The notes beneath the pieces were generated by a model. It made no database searches. It saw only the letters and a list, made by a program, of their open reading frames with translations, and was not told the DNA's origin. This document shows positions 11,869 through 26,500 of a stretch of 64,000 nucleotides of DNA, one piece after another. Both the position numbers and the translations under genes were made by a program. The DNA lies in NCBI GenBank assembly GCA_016165875.1, contig JABBOT010000029.1, positions 2,216,639-2,280,638 of the forward strand. The letters are read 5' to 3'. Numbering within the stretch: the first letter of the stretch is position 1; each line of letters opens with the position of its first letter. This stretch comes from Acanthopleura granulata (lineage: Eukaryota > Mollusca > Polyplacophora > Chitonida > Chitonidae).

Positions 11869-13415
11869 AAACAATTAAGTCAGCGGAAAGCTAATCCGTC
11901 ATCGCTCAAACAACGAATTTAACGGAAGAATTTCTGGGGATACTACCACTTGTCAAAGCCGCACGTTCCCACAGAGGTTATTGTCATCTCCAACCAATCC
12001 GACCCAAAGTACTTGCAGGAGACTACATGCATGCGTTCCGCCAAAGTGCTCCTTTGCGAGTAAAATGTACCCACACTAGTACATGCAAAAACTCTCCATA
12101 TCTCATGTCGGTCTTCAAAATGAGTAATTTATTTTTTAACTGATAGAATTTTTTCTACCTTTGATTGTTGTTTTTAACCCCACATTCCAATTTTTCGCCG
12201 CTGTCTGGTAGAATAACTTAGATCTGATAACAAGGCTTTACCATCGGGCTCGCCTGAATCAGGTAGATGTGCAACTTCAGCTCACTACTTAGATATTTAC
12301 ATTCACATCGGTTCAAATCCAAAAGAGGCCAAGCCGTGAATTTTATAACTAATATGAACATGAAGAGAGCATTCACCATGGAACATCTGCCTCGTGCAAT
12401 TGTGCTTTACATGTATGCACTGTCTCAAAGCCTTTAGGTACCACTTTACCGTATCTACCGGGCCTTAACATTTATTGTAATACCCAGAAGTCGTAAAATT
12501 GCAAGGTACGGTAATTAATATTAACATATACAGGTCTTTGGCATTTACCTTAACATTGCTTAAGCTGTTACATGACGCCGAGGCAGGAGGTGTGACATGA
12601 GCTACGCCTGTACTTTGTACCAGGGAACTAAAACTATTTTGTACAGAACACAATGACAAAAGCACAGCATTCTCCATGCCGTCACTTTCGGGATTTCTGT
12701 GTATACCAATACAAATCGAATAAATTCTGTCCCTGTTTACTTTCCTTCAGTATTCCTCCACTTCAAATTATAACATACACCCACAATTTAATACGCCAGC
12801 AATGTATTACAGAAATGCTGACCAGAGCGAGGCACGGCACACTTACGGAGTGGGGCCAGCCCGCCAGAATGAACATCGTCTACACGTCGCTCTTTCCATT
12901 ATCAAACTGAAATAATGCTTATTTCCTGCTCAGGATGTAGTTGCAGGCTGTTAGCGTCATTTCTTTGAGGGATCACTTGTTGATCTATAAGTCCAAAGGT
13001 ACTTATGAAACAGACACGGAGATGAAAAGAGGTAATTGTAACTCATATACGTCATTATTCTCGACTAAACCGAGAACCTTTTCCTCGAAACAAAGGAAAT
13101 GCCTGGCTGCAAGATATGACGACCGTATACATCACGCACGAAATAACAATCCACGCCGGGTTTACAGAAATATGTACAGTCTTTTATTTTCATCTTCGTA
13201 CAAATACCTCTGCTGTTTTCACAGTGTATACACCAGAGATGTACAAAGCATTCAAATACCAAGCTGTATGTGTACAAGTGTGTCTCCACTGCCAGAAGGC
13301 GTTTTTATTTACACACAGACGATCTGTCTTTGTCGAGCTGCTTTGCTAATAAAGAAAAATTACCTTGAAAAAGAATGAACAAATTTTTACGAGAACAAAT
13401 GAATCTGCTACATGA

Positions 13416-13903
13416 TTAAAGGGAAAGACTTCGTAAAAATGATCTTATGGCGAGTTAAAAGCCTACTGAAAACTGTATCTGAAAATACCTTCACTGAATT
13501 TTTTTAGACTTTTCTCTTCACCAAAATAAACGCAGTCAAATGTTTTTATTATATGGTGGGTTTTATGGACCATATCGATAATGTGGTTCACCAGTGACGT
13601 CACACAGCTTTCTGCACACATTTATATTGAGGTCTGACTAAAGTTCTTGTGAAGAGTAATCCTGTAATAATTGCCTGTGTATGAAAACGCCAATATGGCA
13701 GTACATTTCTGCTTTAGCGCTATAAGTCGGTGTGACGTCACTGGTGAACAACATTATCAATGTGGTTCATAAAGTCCACTTTGCAATCAAAACATCTGAC
13801 TGCGTTTATTTTGGCAAAAACACCTAAAAACATTCAGGGAAGGTATTTTCAGATACAGTTTTAAATAGCCTTTTCACTCAACAGAAGTTCATTTTTACGA
13901 AAT
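13416..13903. mobile_element. TTAA-flanked foldback element carrying two CRE palindromes
   Basis: TTAA (13416-13419) is followed by AGGGAAAGACTTCGTAAAAA. The two halves are long imperfect inverted repeats: CACTGAATTTTTTTAGAC and CACCAAAATAAACGCAGTCA on the left have reverse complements on the right. Each arm has a full TGACGTCA (13595-13602 and 13733-13740). The right tip is truncated. There is no transposase frame, so it would need a trans-acting enzyme. TTAA flanks are typical of piggyBac-type insertion, but that assignment is an inference. Confidence 0.75.
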
Positions 13904-15225
13904 GGATACGAGAGGATAGCACGGAGAGAAAGACACTTTATCACGAATTTCAGAGGAATAATAAAGAAATTGATGATCATGCCATGCGTGTTGACCAGGT
14001 ATTGCTTGAACGAATTAAACATTTATTAATACACTGTACACATCTCCAATCTGATTACACGCTATACAGTGTGCATATTATACAACAGTGTTTGGCCAGC
14101 TCGGAATACGGATGAAGCCAGACATGAAGTAGCTTTCTGTACCACTGGCAATGACGCTTCACTTTTAGATTTATATATTTATTTATTTATTGGTGTTTCA
14201 CTCCATACTGAAGTGTATTTCACCTATACGATCGGCTAAGATAGAAGGAAAAAGGCAGAAACCAGGGGTAACCGACACATACAATATACATGTACAACAA
14301 TGTTCACACTGAATAACAGACTGTTATCTAAAATCATTCCTGTATGTGCCGACAGAAAAACGCCATGGTGATCAAATGCATGACTTTGAGCACAATATGC
14401 CTGGTACCACTGAATAAAAAGACATTTCATAAATGCATCCATTAACAATGAAATTATCAGATATTATGGCAAAGTTATCATAATGGCGAGAGCTTGCAAT
14501 GTGCTCTCAATAACCTGCAAAAAAGAACCAAATACTTTATATCATAAAAATTCTACAACTCTATCATTATGACGAAAAATGTCAATAAACACCGGTTTTG
14601 AAATAAATAAATAAATAAAATAGAGTCTTGCATACGCAGCAAATGCCAATTCATCCAAGAGTTTAGAGAAATACCAACTACTTAAAAAATACCTTTGTCG
14701 TTTTGGATCCATTTTGGATCCAGCCATTTGCCACCAATACACTGATTAACATTTTATTTTAATACCTGCCCTCAGGCCTGGCCTTGAGCCTTCCCCTTTG
14801 GCCTGAACTTGATCCTTTTCCTTTGGCCTGTCCCCCTTTTCTCTTACATGCTCCTTCTACTTTGACAGGTGTATACTGTGCCCACTGCATGCAGGAAGCC
14901 CTTACAAGCACGTAAATGCCACGGCAGCCTAATGTCTACAGTGCTGATTGCAATTCCATTGACGTGCAAGCAAGACCTACACAGAGACTAGGTGAAAATG
15001 GCAGCTAATCATTTATAGACTGCTAACCCACAATCTTCATCCAGCGACCCTCAATACAACATTTGACTGATCAGTATGGCAGTGATTAAACTAGTTTGTT
15101 GTGGTATGCTCAGTATCAGTACTAAGGTATAAACAAATGTTATGACAATTTTGATTTGATAAAATTTAACTAAAAAGAAATATAACATCATGTTTCTCAT
15201 TCAGGTTAAAAAAAAGTATAATTCA

Positions 15226-15316
15226 TAATGACTGAACAGAATGGTCAGATTCAGCTAACAGCTGAATGTCACACTCACATTATGACTGAACAGAGTGGTC
15301 AGTTTCAGCTAACACA
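15226..15316. repeat. Short direct duplication
   Basis: A segment containing ATGACTGAACAGAATGGTCA and TTCAGCTAACA occurs twice with a few substitutions, about 54 bp apart. Confidence 0.75.
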
Positions 15317-15830
15317 AATATCTGAATACATTTATAGCATTAACCCTGTATTTACAATCTCTCATTTTGGTTAAAAGGGAAGAAAATATGTTACAAGATT
15401 GTGTAAAAATAGATTTAGGTATGTCATGTTCTTCTTTTAAATGAACAATGAAAAAAGTCTGAAGATATCTGACCAGCGCATCAGACGTTGTCCTTACACA
15501 ATACCTGACACATATCCACGTAAGCAAATGGTTAAAAGAAGTACAGTATAATCATAATGATTCACTACAATGGCCTGCACTAATCTGTCACCACAAAAAA
15601 ACATTATACATATATATAATACTTTAACAACTGAACTTCTTTGTTAGATTCCAACATTTTTCTGGGCAACTGCTAAACTTGGCTGAAGTAATTGTAAAAC
15701 ATGTAAAACTTTTTGCCATAGGTGGAATGATGCAAGAACTATGCCACAGATACATCTACACTCATGTACATGTGTGAAGAGAAAACTGAAGAATACAGTC
15801 AGCAGATTCCTGGTTTCCTGAATGTTTGGG

Positions 15831-15950
15831 TACACTTGCCATGTACGTGATCTTTAGGCATACATGTCATGTACATGATCTTAGGACACACATTATGCCA
15901 TATATCTGATCTTTGGGCACACATATGCCATGCACATGACCTTTGGTAGT
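15831..15950. repeat. Degenerate tandem repeat, about 30-bp unit
   Basis: About four units of a motif close to GCCATGTACATGATCTTTGG followed by CACACAT. The units differ by several substitutions. Confidence 0.6.
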
Positions 15951-17006
15951 CCGTGCACTGGGACAATGGCACAGTCAGTTGGCATACAATGGGTAAAGTG
16001 AAGAGTCAGGGCAACCAGAGAAAGCCGAGTCCTCCATCCACCCCCCATACACAACCACTGCTAGTATGCCCTCAGTGTATGTCACAGCCTGTATTTACAT
16101 GTTCATATTTACAGCAACATGTACATGGAGATGTACACATATAACATCGACACAAAACCTCATACAGCTGTATCAAACAGGGAGGCCAAGCAATGGTCAC
16201 ACAGTGTTTGAGTGAGGCAGAGAAATATCACCTGTTTTTCGCTCATCAATTTTACATTCCACACCACTTAGAGTTTAAAGATCGGTTTTTCACCTCTCAA
16301 TTTACTGCACTTCTGGAAATACTACACTTTTGAACTAAATTAATTGTAATATTTATGTATCTTGTTGGTCTCATATGGGCCAATGAAAATTCCCCAATCT
16401 GCAAAGTTCATACAAAGGTCAAGCCTGAAGGAATCAATCAAGCTCTGGTTGCCCTGGTACAAAGGTCAAGTCTGAAGACAAACTTACACAAACTGGCTGC
16501 TGTTGGGTCAGCAGGTGCTAGATTTTGGGGCTTGGAACCAAGGCTAGAGAGAACCTCCTTTGTAAATACTGAATTCTTTTTCCAACAGGTAAGGACATTT
16601 TGGTATCTAATTAAAGAACAGCACCTTTGGTGATGAACTGAGAACTGATTTTATGCAAGATAACCACATTTGACATGCTACTTAAACATGAGGCAAAGTC
16701 TAACCAACAGAAACTATGTACAGATAAGCACATTATACATGTACCATTGTTCATAAGCCCTGCAACCGACCTGAGTTTCCTGAATAGTAACAATAAAAAG
16801 ATAAACAGAAAACTCAGCTTAGATAATCCTATACCATGGGCCAAGCATTATCTGCACATGCCATCAGACTTGCACTCTCTGAACAATATTCTTTTCATGA
16901 TAATGTTCTAGACATCTGGGTTATGGATGCCAACTAAACTGGACTTTTCTTGATGGCTGATGACGTCTGGGTTATGGGTGTCACTAGAATACAGTTCTGC
17001 AGTCTG

Positions 17007-17524
17007 TCAACTGAACAGTAAGGTTTTCTTGATAAAGTTGATGACGTCTCGGTTCTGAAGGATGGCCATGTGCTCTGCCTTGTCAAACATTTGATGGTGA
17101 ACTGCTTGTTTCTGATTGCCCTGCCATCGCAGACATCCCAGCAGACTTCTCATGTTGACTGTCCCGTCCCCATTGTCTGGGTGAACCACAGGCTGGCTAT
17201 CATGCCAGGTCTTCACTGTGTACTGGAGAACCCCAGGGGTGGGGATGTTCTTACCGTGCAGACAGAACACTTCCACACCCGGTGGAGTCAGGTCATAGAT
17301 CAGCCCTGACGTGTCCTTCCACATCATATACCCCGTCTCGTACTTGATGTCGGCGAAAAAAGCAGCGTAGTCTTTGACAGTGTAGTTACGGTAAGGGGAG
17401 ATAACCACAACCTCTGTGGCATTCCAGAATTTGTCCGAGGGCATTAGCCAGGCTGTACTGGGCATACTGCGCTGTTCTGGGCGCACGCTCAGAGGGTTAA
17501 CAAAGATCACACCCAAGCTGTCAC
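17007..17524 (-). CDS. PLA2G15: PLA2G15-like exon 6 (catalytic Asp and His, stop)
   Basis: 518 bp with 171 full codons and a stop. It carries NYTVKDYAAFFADI, PPGVEVFCLHGKNIPTPG, NGDGTVNMRSLLGC (catalytic Asp357) and KAEHMAIL (catalytic His389). It ends close to the human C terminus. Confidence 0.93.
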
Positions 17525-20500
17525 CTGAAGGGCAAATGAAATAAAGAAGGTTGAAAGAATGTTTTAGGTACAGGACAAAGCAGCAAAGTTTTAAACATGT
17601 GCGCAGTGTATTTATTGACTGATTGATTGGACTGGTGGTTTACGCCCTATTCAACTTATTGATTTACTTCATTGGTGTTTTACGCCATTCTCAAAAATAT
17701 TTCACTTATACGACTGCGGCCAGCATTATGGTGGGAGGAAACTAGGCAGAGCCTGAGGGATATCTGCGGGTTTGTGCCAGACCTTCGCATACATGTCTGG
17801 AGAGGAAACCAGGAGGAGCTGGCTCAAAAGTCACAGTAGGGCACTTGAAGTCATTAGTCTGTACTAATGGCACTAAGCCCCTATGCCAAAGAGCCCCCCC
17901 ACATACATGTACCCTATGTAATATGTGTGCGTGTTATGTTCTTAAGCTCCCATGAAGCCCTGAAGTTTACCATCTACTCAGGTTTGTGTGTCCTTACCTG
18001 AGGCCATGAGGCGCAGGGGTTTGATGGCCCCTCCCCACACTCCAGCCAGGGTGATGAAGCCCTGGATGAACTTGTCCTTCCAGGCCTGGGACTGATTGTT
18101 CAGGAAGTACAGGATGGTGGGGTTACCCATGCTGTGAGCCACAAACATCACCTTTGTGTTGCCATTGATCCTATAGGTGTCCTCAACCAACTGCGTCAGG
18201 TTCTTCAGAAATGGCCCAAACTCATCTGCAGAAAACAAGTTACACTGATTGCACGACTGATTGATTGACTGGTGTTTTAACACTGTGTGCACAAGGTATT
18301 CACTAAGTTATACGATGGCAGTAAGGGTTGTGGGCGACAGGAACTGTAACACCCTCGGCAAACCAATGATGTCTGACAGAAGACCGCGTCAGAGACATGA
18401 TATAGGAGCAGCACGACACACAAAGGCCTATGCACATTTTCAGCATGCAGTTACCTGCAGTATACTTATTTATCTCACCACGATTTAACACTACGCTCTA
18501 GAATGTTCTACTGATACTGATATAGTTTTGTGGGGTACACGCAGATGAAACCATCGTGCTTTAGGTAAACCACTGACCTTTAGCAAGTTAGTGCTAGATG
18601 TACAGTACCGCCAACACCCAACAGCAAATCGGGCGCGCTATTCCACGGCTTCTGACCGCGCTTTGTCAGCACTCTGTTCTCTCCCATGGTATGCAATGTC
18701 TGCAGTCTGTCACTGCTCTGCACGTGCTCTTACTACGCTCTGGTCACTGCCCGACAGGCCTAATCACCGTGACATAGCCGTGACGCATCACTATCGTAAC
18801 AATGTACATGTGCATCCATGACTGAAGGGTTGTCGCATGTCCGTACTCTGTTAAACAGTTCTGTGAACGATTGTCTTAGTATTGATATTACCAATGATGT
18901 AAACGTATTTCGGTTAGAAAAACATGCGTGAATGAATGGTTCCAGTTATATATGGCTGTAAAATACACAAACAATTATAGCTTGTTATGATTATTTTGGA
19001 ATAATTTCTGCATACATTTCTTCTCTTCTTATTTCAGAAACAATTTACAGAATGCGGTCATGTACAGAAGTGGATGGCGGCATATATATGTCGGAAATAT
19101 GTGTATATGCCAAGATCCATCCAGTCTCACTCACAAAAATTCCACGTCACTTGTCCAGCAGAAATAAATAACCATCTAAGTAAGGAAAACTGCTCTGAGA
19201 TGAGTAATTTAAAACATTGTCTGCTACTAGGTTATGAATATTACAACCGCACATATTAGAATCTTTTCAACCAATCAGTGAATCACATCGGCAGACATCT
19301 GAAGACTGAACAAATCAGCACGTGTAATTAGGGTGTCCTTCGATATTGCGCACCCCTAGATGTTGCGCATTCCTAGTTTCTGGGCTAAAATCATGGATAA
19401 ACATAATTAATTGCCCCTGGATGTTTTGAGGGATTTTAGGCAATTTAACACTGTTGGACACCCAGAATTAAAACAAAAGGCTGGCACTGCCGTGCTGTTA
19501 GTGCATTTGTAGTCAACGGCTGGACTGTCGGCAACCTCGACAGTAATCTGACTTCCTGCTGCTAGGTGGACAGATTTTCCTTTGTATCTCGGTGGATAGT
19601 CTAACAGAGGTATTTTATGATTTTACACAATAAAAAACATTAGTGGCTTCAATTGTTCATGTCAACCGGAGCCGTGGCAAAGACTTTGGCTTGTTTAATG
19701 ATTATTTGTTTCACACCATGTGCTGTACATGTATAAATGAGACTTGATGAGTGTCAAGTGTCATACTGCTTCTCACGGTGGCATGCATACATTAGTACCA
19801 GAAGATCTGTTCATTAATATGTGTCTGGCTACAACAGTCCCACAGAAAAGTGGATCATGTGATTGCAGCATATCTACTGTCTCTGCATCCCCTGAGCTAT
19901 GTGATAACCAGTATGCCTATTGATGTTGTGAGAAGTCAACCGGAAGCGGTAGGGCCACGTGTACAAATAAAACTTTACCCTGAATTAATTAGCAAATTAT
20001 ATGCCTTCATTAAGTTAACAGTTACAGTTAACTAAAAAAAAGTTTGACAGTCATCCTATACATATATTTGGCATTCCTTTTCTCAAAAATTTTCGGTTTC
20101 CCGATTTGGCATGATCATCGAAAAATTGTTCTGCCTAAATTGCTTGTCGGTGATCGGCAGGATATCGAGCCGTTCCATCACCTACTATTTCGCGGCCTGG
20201 TAAGCTGCATATTGCTAGCCGAACTATATTTGTTTTCAAGGCAAAGACATGTGTAGTCTTACGCGGTAGGCGACGGCCGGCCGGTGGTCGATTTCCCGTA
20301 GTGTTGCCGTGGTCTGGGCACGCTTTGTTAGCGGTCTGGACGACCTGTGTTAGAAGTCTCAACGAGCTTTGTCAGCAGTCCAGGTGCGCCCGACTTGCTG
20401 TTGGGGGTGGGCAGCACTGTGTATATGACTTCAAGAAATAGATTAACACCTGCTCTCTGTCATGTCGAACAATATTCCACCTCGTATAAATCAGAGTACA

Positions 20501-23500
20501 TCTACCACGTACTACATTAAAGAGTACCAGACATTAATCCTTATCTTGAAGAGTATTACACGTCAAACCTTATATTAGTGAGTACTAAACAGTAAAAACC
20601 TTATATTCAAGAGTCCGAAACATTCTCACTTGTACACATACATGTAAACAAGCATTTCTACTGCTGGTCAATTTATTGCATTGTACGGAATAATTACCTG
20701 AAAGGCTAGGTGTATGAGAGTTCAGGCCAATTCATAAAGCAGGTACTGATCATTTCCAGAGTTCAACACGAAAACTTAATTTTCGGCCCATGTGTCAGAT
20801 GCTGCACTTACTTGGTGCTTTCCTGAAGTCGTAAGGTGCCCCTCTGATGGACTTCCCTCTCTCATACCCAACTGCAACTAGCGCCTCCACGATGTGAGCA
20901 AAGTAAGAAGCTGAAACCACAGGAACAGACAGATATGAATATGTATAGCTTCGTAATACAGGGAGCAAAAGTTACAGAGCATCAAGAAACTCCCCTCATG
21001 GAAGACTGGATAATCTGTCACACTATAATCAGCTGTACACTAAAGATACAGTCAAACCTGTACCTAATGTCCCCCCGTAATCAGCGGCCACCATCTGCCG
21101 CGACCGAACAATGTTTCATATTAAGTCACTGGTAATATGGGGGCACCTGTCCAACGCGTCTAGTGCCCACTATATTTTGCAACCAAATCCTGTATCAACC
21201 TGTCCTACACGGGCGAGACTTTCATCAATAATGATGATTGCCGCATTGGATACTGGAAAATTTTAAAATGGGGGCCACAGACTTTGGTACTTTTTATAGT
21301 TATTATGAGTTATAACCTTCCACTTTGTGAAGACCAGTGAAGTGTGAGGATTTGTACTGGTCAATGGTAGTGCAGTGTGAGGATTTGTACTGGTCAATGG
21401 CAGTGAAGTGTGAGGATTTGTACTCATCAATGGCAGTGAAGTGTGAGGAAAACTGGTCACTGGTAGTGAAGTGTGAGGATTACTGGTCAATGGCAGTGAA
21501 GTGTGAAGATTTGTACTGGTCAATGGAGGATTTGTACTTGTCAATGGCAGTAAAGTGTGAGGATTTGTACTGGTCAATGGCAGTGAAGTGTGAGGATTGT
21601 ACTGGTCAATGGCAGTCAAGTGTGAGGAAAACTGGTCGCTGGTAGTGAAGTGTGAGGATTTGTACTGGTTACTGGTAGTGAAGTGTGAGGATTTGTACTG
21701 GTCACTTGAGAATTTGTACTTGTCAATCGCAGTGAAGTGTGAGGACTTGTACTGGTAGGAAAACTGAGGAAAACTGGTCAATGACAGTGAAGTGTGAGGA
21801 TTACTGGTCAATGGCAGTCAAGTGTGAGGATTACTGGTCAATGGCAGTGAAATGTGGGGATTACTGGTCAATGGCAGTGAAGTGTGAGGAAAACTGGTCA
21901 ATGGCAGTCAAGTGTGAGGATTACTGGTCAATGGCAGGGAAGTGTGAGGAAAACTGGTCAATGACAGTGAAGTGTGAGGATTTGTACTGGTCAATGGCAG
22001 TGAAGTGTGAGAAAAACTGGTCAATGGCAGGGAAGTGCGAGGAAAACTGCTCAATGCCAATGAAGTGTAAGGAAAACTGGTCAATGACAGTGAAGTGTGA
22101 GGATTTGTATTGGTCAATGGCAAGTGTGAGGAAAACAGGTCAATGGCAGTCAAGTGTGAGGATTTGTACTTGTCAATGGCAGTCAAGTGTGAGGAAAACT
22201 GGTCAATGGCAGTGAAGTGCGAGGAAAACTGCTGAACGCCAATGAAGTGTAAGGAAAACTGGTCAATGACAGTGAAGTGTGAGGATTTGTACTGGTCAAT
22301 GGCAGTGAAGTGAGAGGATTACTGGTCAATGGCAGGGAAGTATGAGGATTACTGGTCAATGGCAGTGAAGTGTGAGGAGTTGTATTGGTCAATGGCAGTC
22401 AAGTGTGAGGACTACTGGTTAATGGCAGTGAAGTGTGAGAAAAACTGGTCAATGGCAGTGAAGTGCGAGGAAAACTGCTCTATGCCAATGAAGTGTAAGG
22501 AAAACTGGTCAATGACAGTGAAGCATGAGGATTTGTATTGGTCAATGGCAGTGAAGTGAGAGGATTACTGGTCAATGGCAGTGAAGTGTGAGGAAAACTG
22601 GTCAATGGCAGTGAAGTGTGAGGATTTGTACTGGTCAATGGCAGTCAAGTGTGGGGATTTGTATTGATCAATGGCAGTCAAGTGTGAGGACTACTGGTCA
22701 ATGGCAGTCAAGTGCGAGGATTTGTACTAGTCAATGGCAGTCAAGTGTGAGGATTTGTACTGGTCAATGGCAGTCAAGTGTGAGGATTTGTATTGGTCAA
22801 TGGCAGTCAAGTGTGAGGACTACTGGTTAATGGCAGTGAAGTGTGAGGAAAACTGGTCAATGGCAGTGAAGTGCGAGGATTTGTACTGGTCAATGGCAGT
22901 CAAGTGTGAGGATTTGTACTGGTCAATAGCAGCCAAGTGTGAGGATTACTGGTCAATGGCAGTGAAGTGCGAGGAAAACTGGTCAATGGCAGTCAAGTGC
23001 GAGGAATTGTACTTGTCAATGGCAGTCAAGTGTGAGAAAAACTGGTCAATGGCAGTGAAGTGCGAGGAAAACTGCTCAATGCCAATGAAGTGTGAGGAAA
23101 ACTGGTCAATGACAGTGAAGCATGAGGATTTGTATTGGTCAATGGCAGTGAAGTGAGAGGATTACTGGTCAATGGCAGTGAAGTGCGAGGAAAACTGGTC
23201 AATGGCAGTGAAGTGTGAGGATTTGTACTGGTCAATGGCAGTCAAGTGTGGGGATTTGTATTGATCAATGGCAGTCAAGTGTGAGGACTACTGGTCAATG
23301 GCAGTCAAGTGTGAGGATTACTGGTCAATGGCAGTCAAGTGTGAGGAAAACTGGTCAATGGCAGGGAAGTGCGAGGAAAACTGGTCAATGGCAGTGAAGT
23401 GTGAGGATTTGTACTGGTCAATGGCAGTCAAGTGTGAGGATTTGTACTCATCACTGGCAGTGAAGTGTGAGGGTTTGTACTGGTCACTGGCAGTGAAGTG

Positions 23501-26500
23501 TGGGGATTTGTACTGATCACTGGCAGTGAAATGTGAGGATTTGTACTGGTCAATGGCAGTCAAGTGTGAGGATTTGTACTGGTCAATGGCAGTCAAGTGT
23601 GAGGATTTGTACTGGTCAATGGCAGTCAAGTGTGAGGATTTGTACTGGTCACTGCCATTTAATGTTCTTTAATCAGGCCCAGCTGGTTATGGTCCGGACA
23701 CCCCTGCAGCAGTGGATTAGCTCCATGCAGAGGTTGGAGCTGTGAATGTGATATACATTGGGCAAACCAAGATATAATCTGACCTCCTGCAGTTACTCCC
23801 CTGAACAGTTTCTTTTACAAATTATCTGGCTTGCATTGGCATTATCTTTGTACTGTGTCTCCATTTTGCTTGGCCAAAATATTGTCTTGAACATATAGGT
23901 GAAATTGATGTTCCTTCACTCGTACATGTTGTTGTTGTTATAGTTTCACCAGTAATTGCACCCATGATTGACTGAATTTTCATACAGCTAAGTGGTCTGC
24001 CATTTACAGTCCAAACCTTTGCTGGAATACTCATATACCTACTGTACATACGCCAAACTGGCACAGCCCGGGCTTCCTAGGGCTTGAAAATGATGGGGAA
24101 AAGTGCACCAGTCACATGTGCCCTGTGCCTGATATAGTCTTTATGTAAGAGCTTGTTCCATGCATGAGTACCTGTAGGCCTACCCAACACCACTTAAAAT
24201 TTCTGAGTTATTATTTTACTACAATTGTTATATTTCTGTGAAATGTATGAACTAGAATACATTAGTGTTTTAATAATTATATCTAAAAAATTGGCACATG
24301 TAGGCCCTGTAGGTTTCCTGAAACTTAATTTAGTTGTGATTTAGCTTGGTCTTCGCAATCTGTCTTATGTGACCAACTGTCACATGCTGCCACTTTTTTC
24401 ATCTCCCTTTACTGGCTACATACAACAGGTTTGACTGTATATACAGCGTATATGCAAAAGCGATATCTATACAATAATAATAATTTGTACCCATATACAT
24501 TTACCTACTCACTGATATATCAATGGAAATTAATGTGGTAATTTTATGTGCATATATACTGATTATTATGAAATGTTTCTGTCCATGTACATCATATTAC
24601 ATTTACATAATCATACTATATGAGAACCAGAAATATGTACTAAATAAATGTTGTTTTATTGTTCAGAGGGCTCCACGGAGGCGCAAATTGTGTTTGACTG
24701 AATAGAACTCGAAAAATAAAGTTACTGTAACAGATATGTAATAAGGTAAGGCTGTAAGTATTGATGATTGAGATACACTGGAGTGAAACACTTCAGTGAA
24801 GCAGTTTTTCAACACAAAATAGGATAAAACTCTTTCAACTTTAAACCAAAGACACTCACTTTCTGGTGGGTTTTTCTCTTGTCGCAGTGGAAAAGTCAAC
24901 AAATTGTTCAACTCTAAAGTGAAGACTTCGCTATTTATTTATCTGACTGGATATTGTATGCCTTTCTCAAAAAATCTTTCACTGATACGATGGCGCCCAG
25001 CATTGTGGTGGGAGGAAACCAACCAGAGCCCAAGGGAAACCCACGACCATCTGCAGCTTAAGTGAAGAGATTCTATAGCTATATTGTATATTAGTAATGC
25101 CAAAAGGTTTATATGTTGAAAGACTGTCTGACAGTTGTCCTATTGTAATATGACCCGTCATGTATAAAAATTCTGTGGACCACTGAAAATATCAGTTACT
25201 TTTCCTAACATGTAGAGGGAAATAAAAATGCGAATGACTGTTGTTATAAATGGGGAACTAACATGTATGGGATAAACATGTGTACTTCCTGGTATTTTAT
25301 GCACAAATACATAAGTTATGAACATGTTTATGGCATTCAAGGAGCTTGCGTTAACTGCTTTATCCTTTCATTAATTTTTATAAAAAAAAAAAAATACAGT
25401 TATTGCAGAACTTACTTTGTCTTAACTGGGTGGGATCCAGCCATTCCACAGAACTGGTGTTACCAAAGCTTGGGATTTTTATGTCCACGCCTGGAGAATT
25501 GTGGGTAGTGTGAGTTTTATTGTCGTACACCAGTCTGAAACAAAGACCAAAGGAACACATCTACAAACACCTCACGGTATTGGACAAGTCCTACATCATC
25601 ACACTGTATTGAGAATGAAAGTTTATTTACTATTTAAAAGTGTATGAAAATAACCAATGCATGTGCCTAAGAAGAAAAACTGCATTACCAATATTCAAGA
25701 GGAAGCTGAAGATTGAAAGGCCTTTTGAAGTGATAGGTCATCCAAAAATAGTCAGTAAATGACATTTAAAATCCAACAGCGTGATAAAACAAATACCCGA
25801 GTCTCTTCGCTACTTGTAGGTATTGTGAGCTGGCCCAAGTTTTTCTATCAATTACCAATTCCAACAACCAAAGAACCTTCAAAAAAGATACTGGACCATG
25901 TCGGAGCTGAAGTGGACCGCAATGCTACATGTACATATGCATAATCCTTACTGTAGCCCACAGTCACTTTACAATATGGAACTAGTTACGATGAAAGGAC
26001 AGAGGAAGACCATACAATATACATGCAAGTCTGCAAACAGGTGCATGACAATTTTGAAAAGACTCCTTTGGATGAAATGATATGACCATGTCCATGTTAT
26101 GCATACGGTCAATGGTCTCTTGGTCACACCACTTTCATCAAAGGGATGTTTTCAAAAATGTCATGCACCTACTGCCAGACTTGTAATACTGTTTAATATC
26201 AGGAATAAGACCAAACAGTTGGGTAGAGAAAAGGATAATGCCAAACTAATTGACATTTCTAATCAGAGGCCACTGACAAGAGCAAAGAGTAAGATGAAAA
26301 GCATGCTTTACCAGCCAAGTAAGCAATACGCTCAGCAGGGAGGATTAGCACGAAATCTAGGTAGGACAAGTAAGAGCAGGCTGAGCAGGAAGTTACAAGG
26401 ACTGGGGATGGTTGACAGGTTTACTAATGGACTATAGAGCCAGTGCAGTAATGATCGAATTTCTAATGAGATCAGACATAGCAGGACTATACACGATCCC

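Larger units (their letters stand above)
10372..17006. other. Gene-poor stretch between the transporter and PLA2G15
   Basis: No gene was recognised in 6.6 kb. It contains SINE-like sequence at 11538-11868, a TTAA-flanked foldback element at 13416-13903, a weak SINE-like fragment near 14167-14245, a 54-bp-spaced direct duplication (about 15226-15316) and a short degenerate tandem repeat (15831-15950). The part next to 17006 probably includes the 3' untranslated region of the minus-strand PLA2G15-like gene. Confidence 0.5.

Noticed and set aside
21263..23629. Long open frames on both strands (up to 182 codons) at 21.3-23.6 kb, such as WSMAVKCEDLY-type repeats
   Set aside because: They follow exactly the 30/33-bp minisatellite, exist on both strands at once and have no start, splice or family evidence.
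26099..26437. 112-codon plus-strand frame in PLA2G15 intron 2
   Set aside because: Antisense to the gene, no splice or family evidence.
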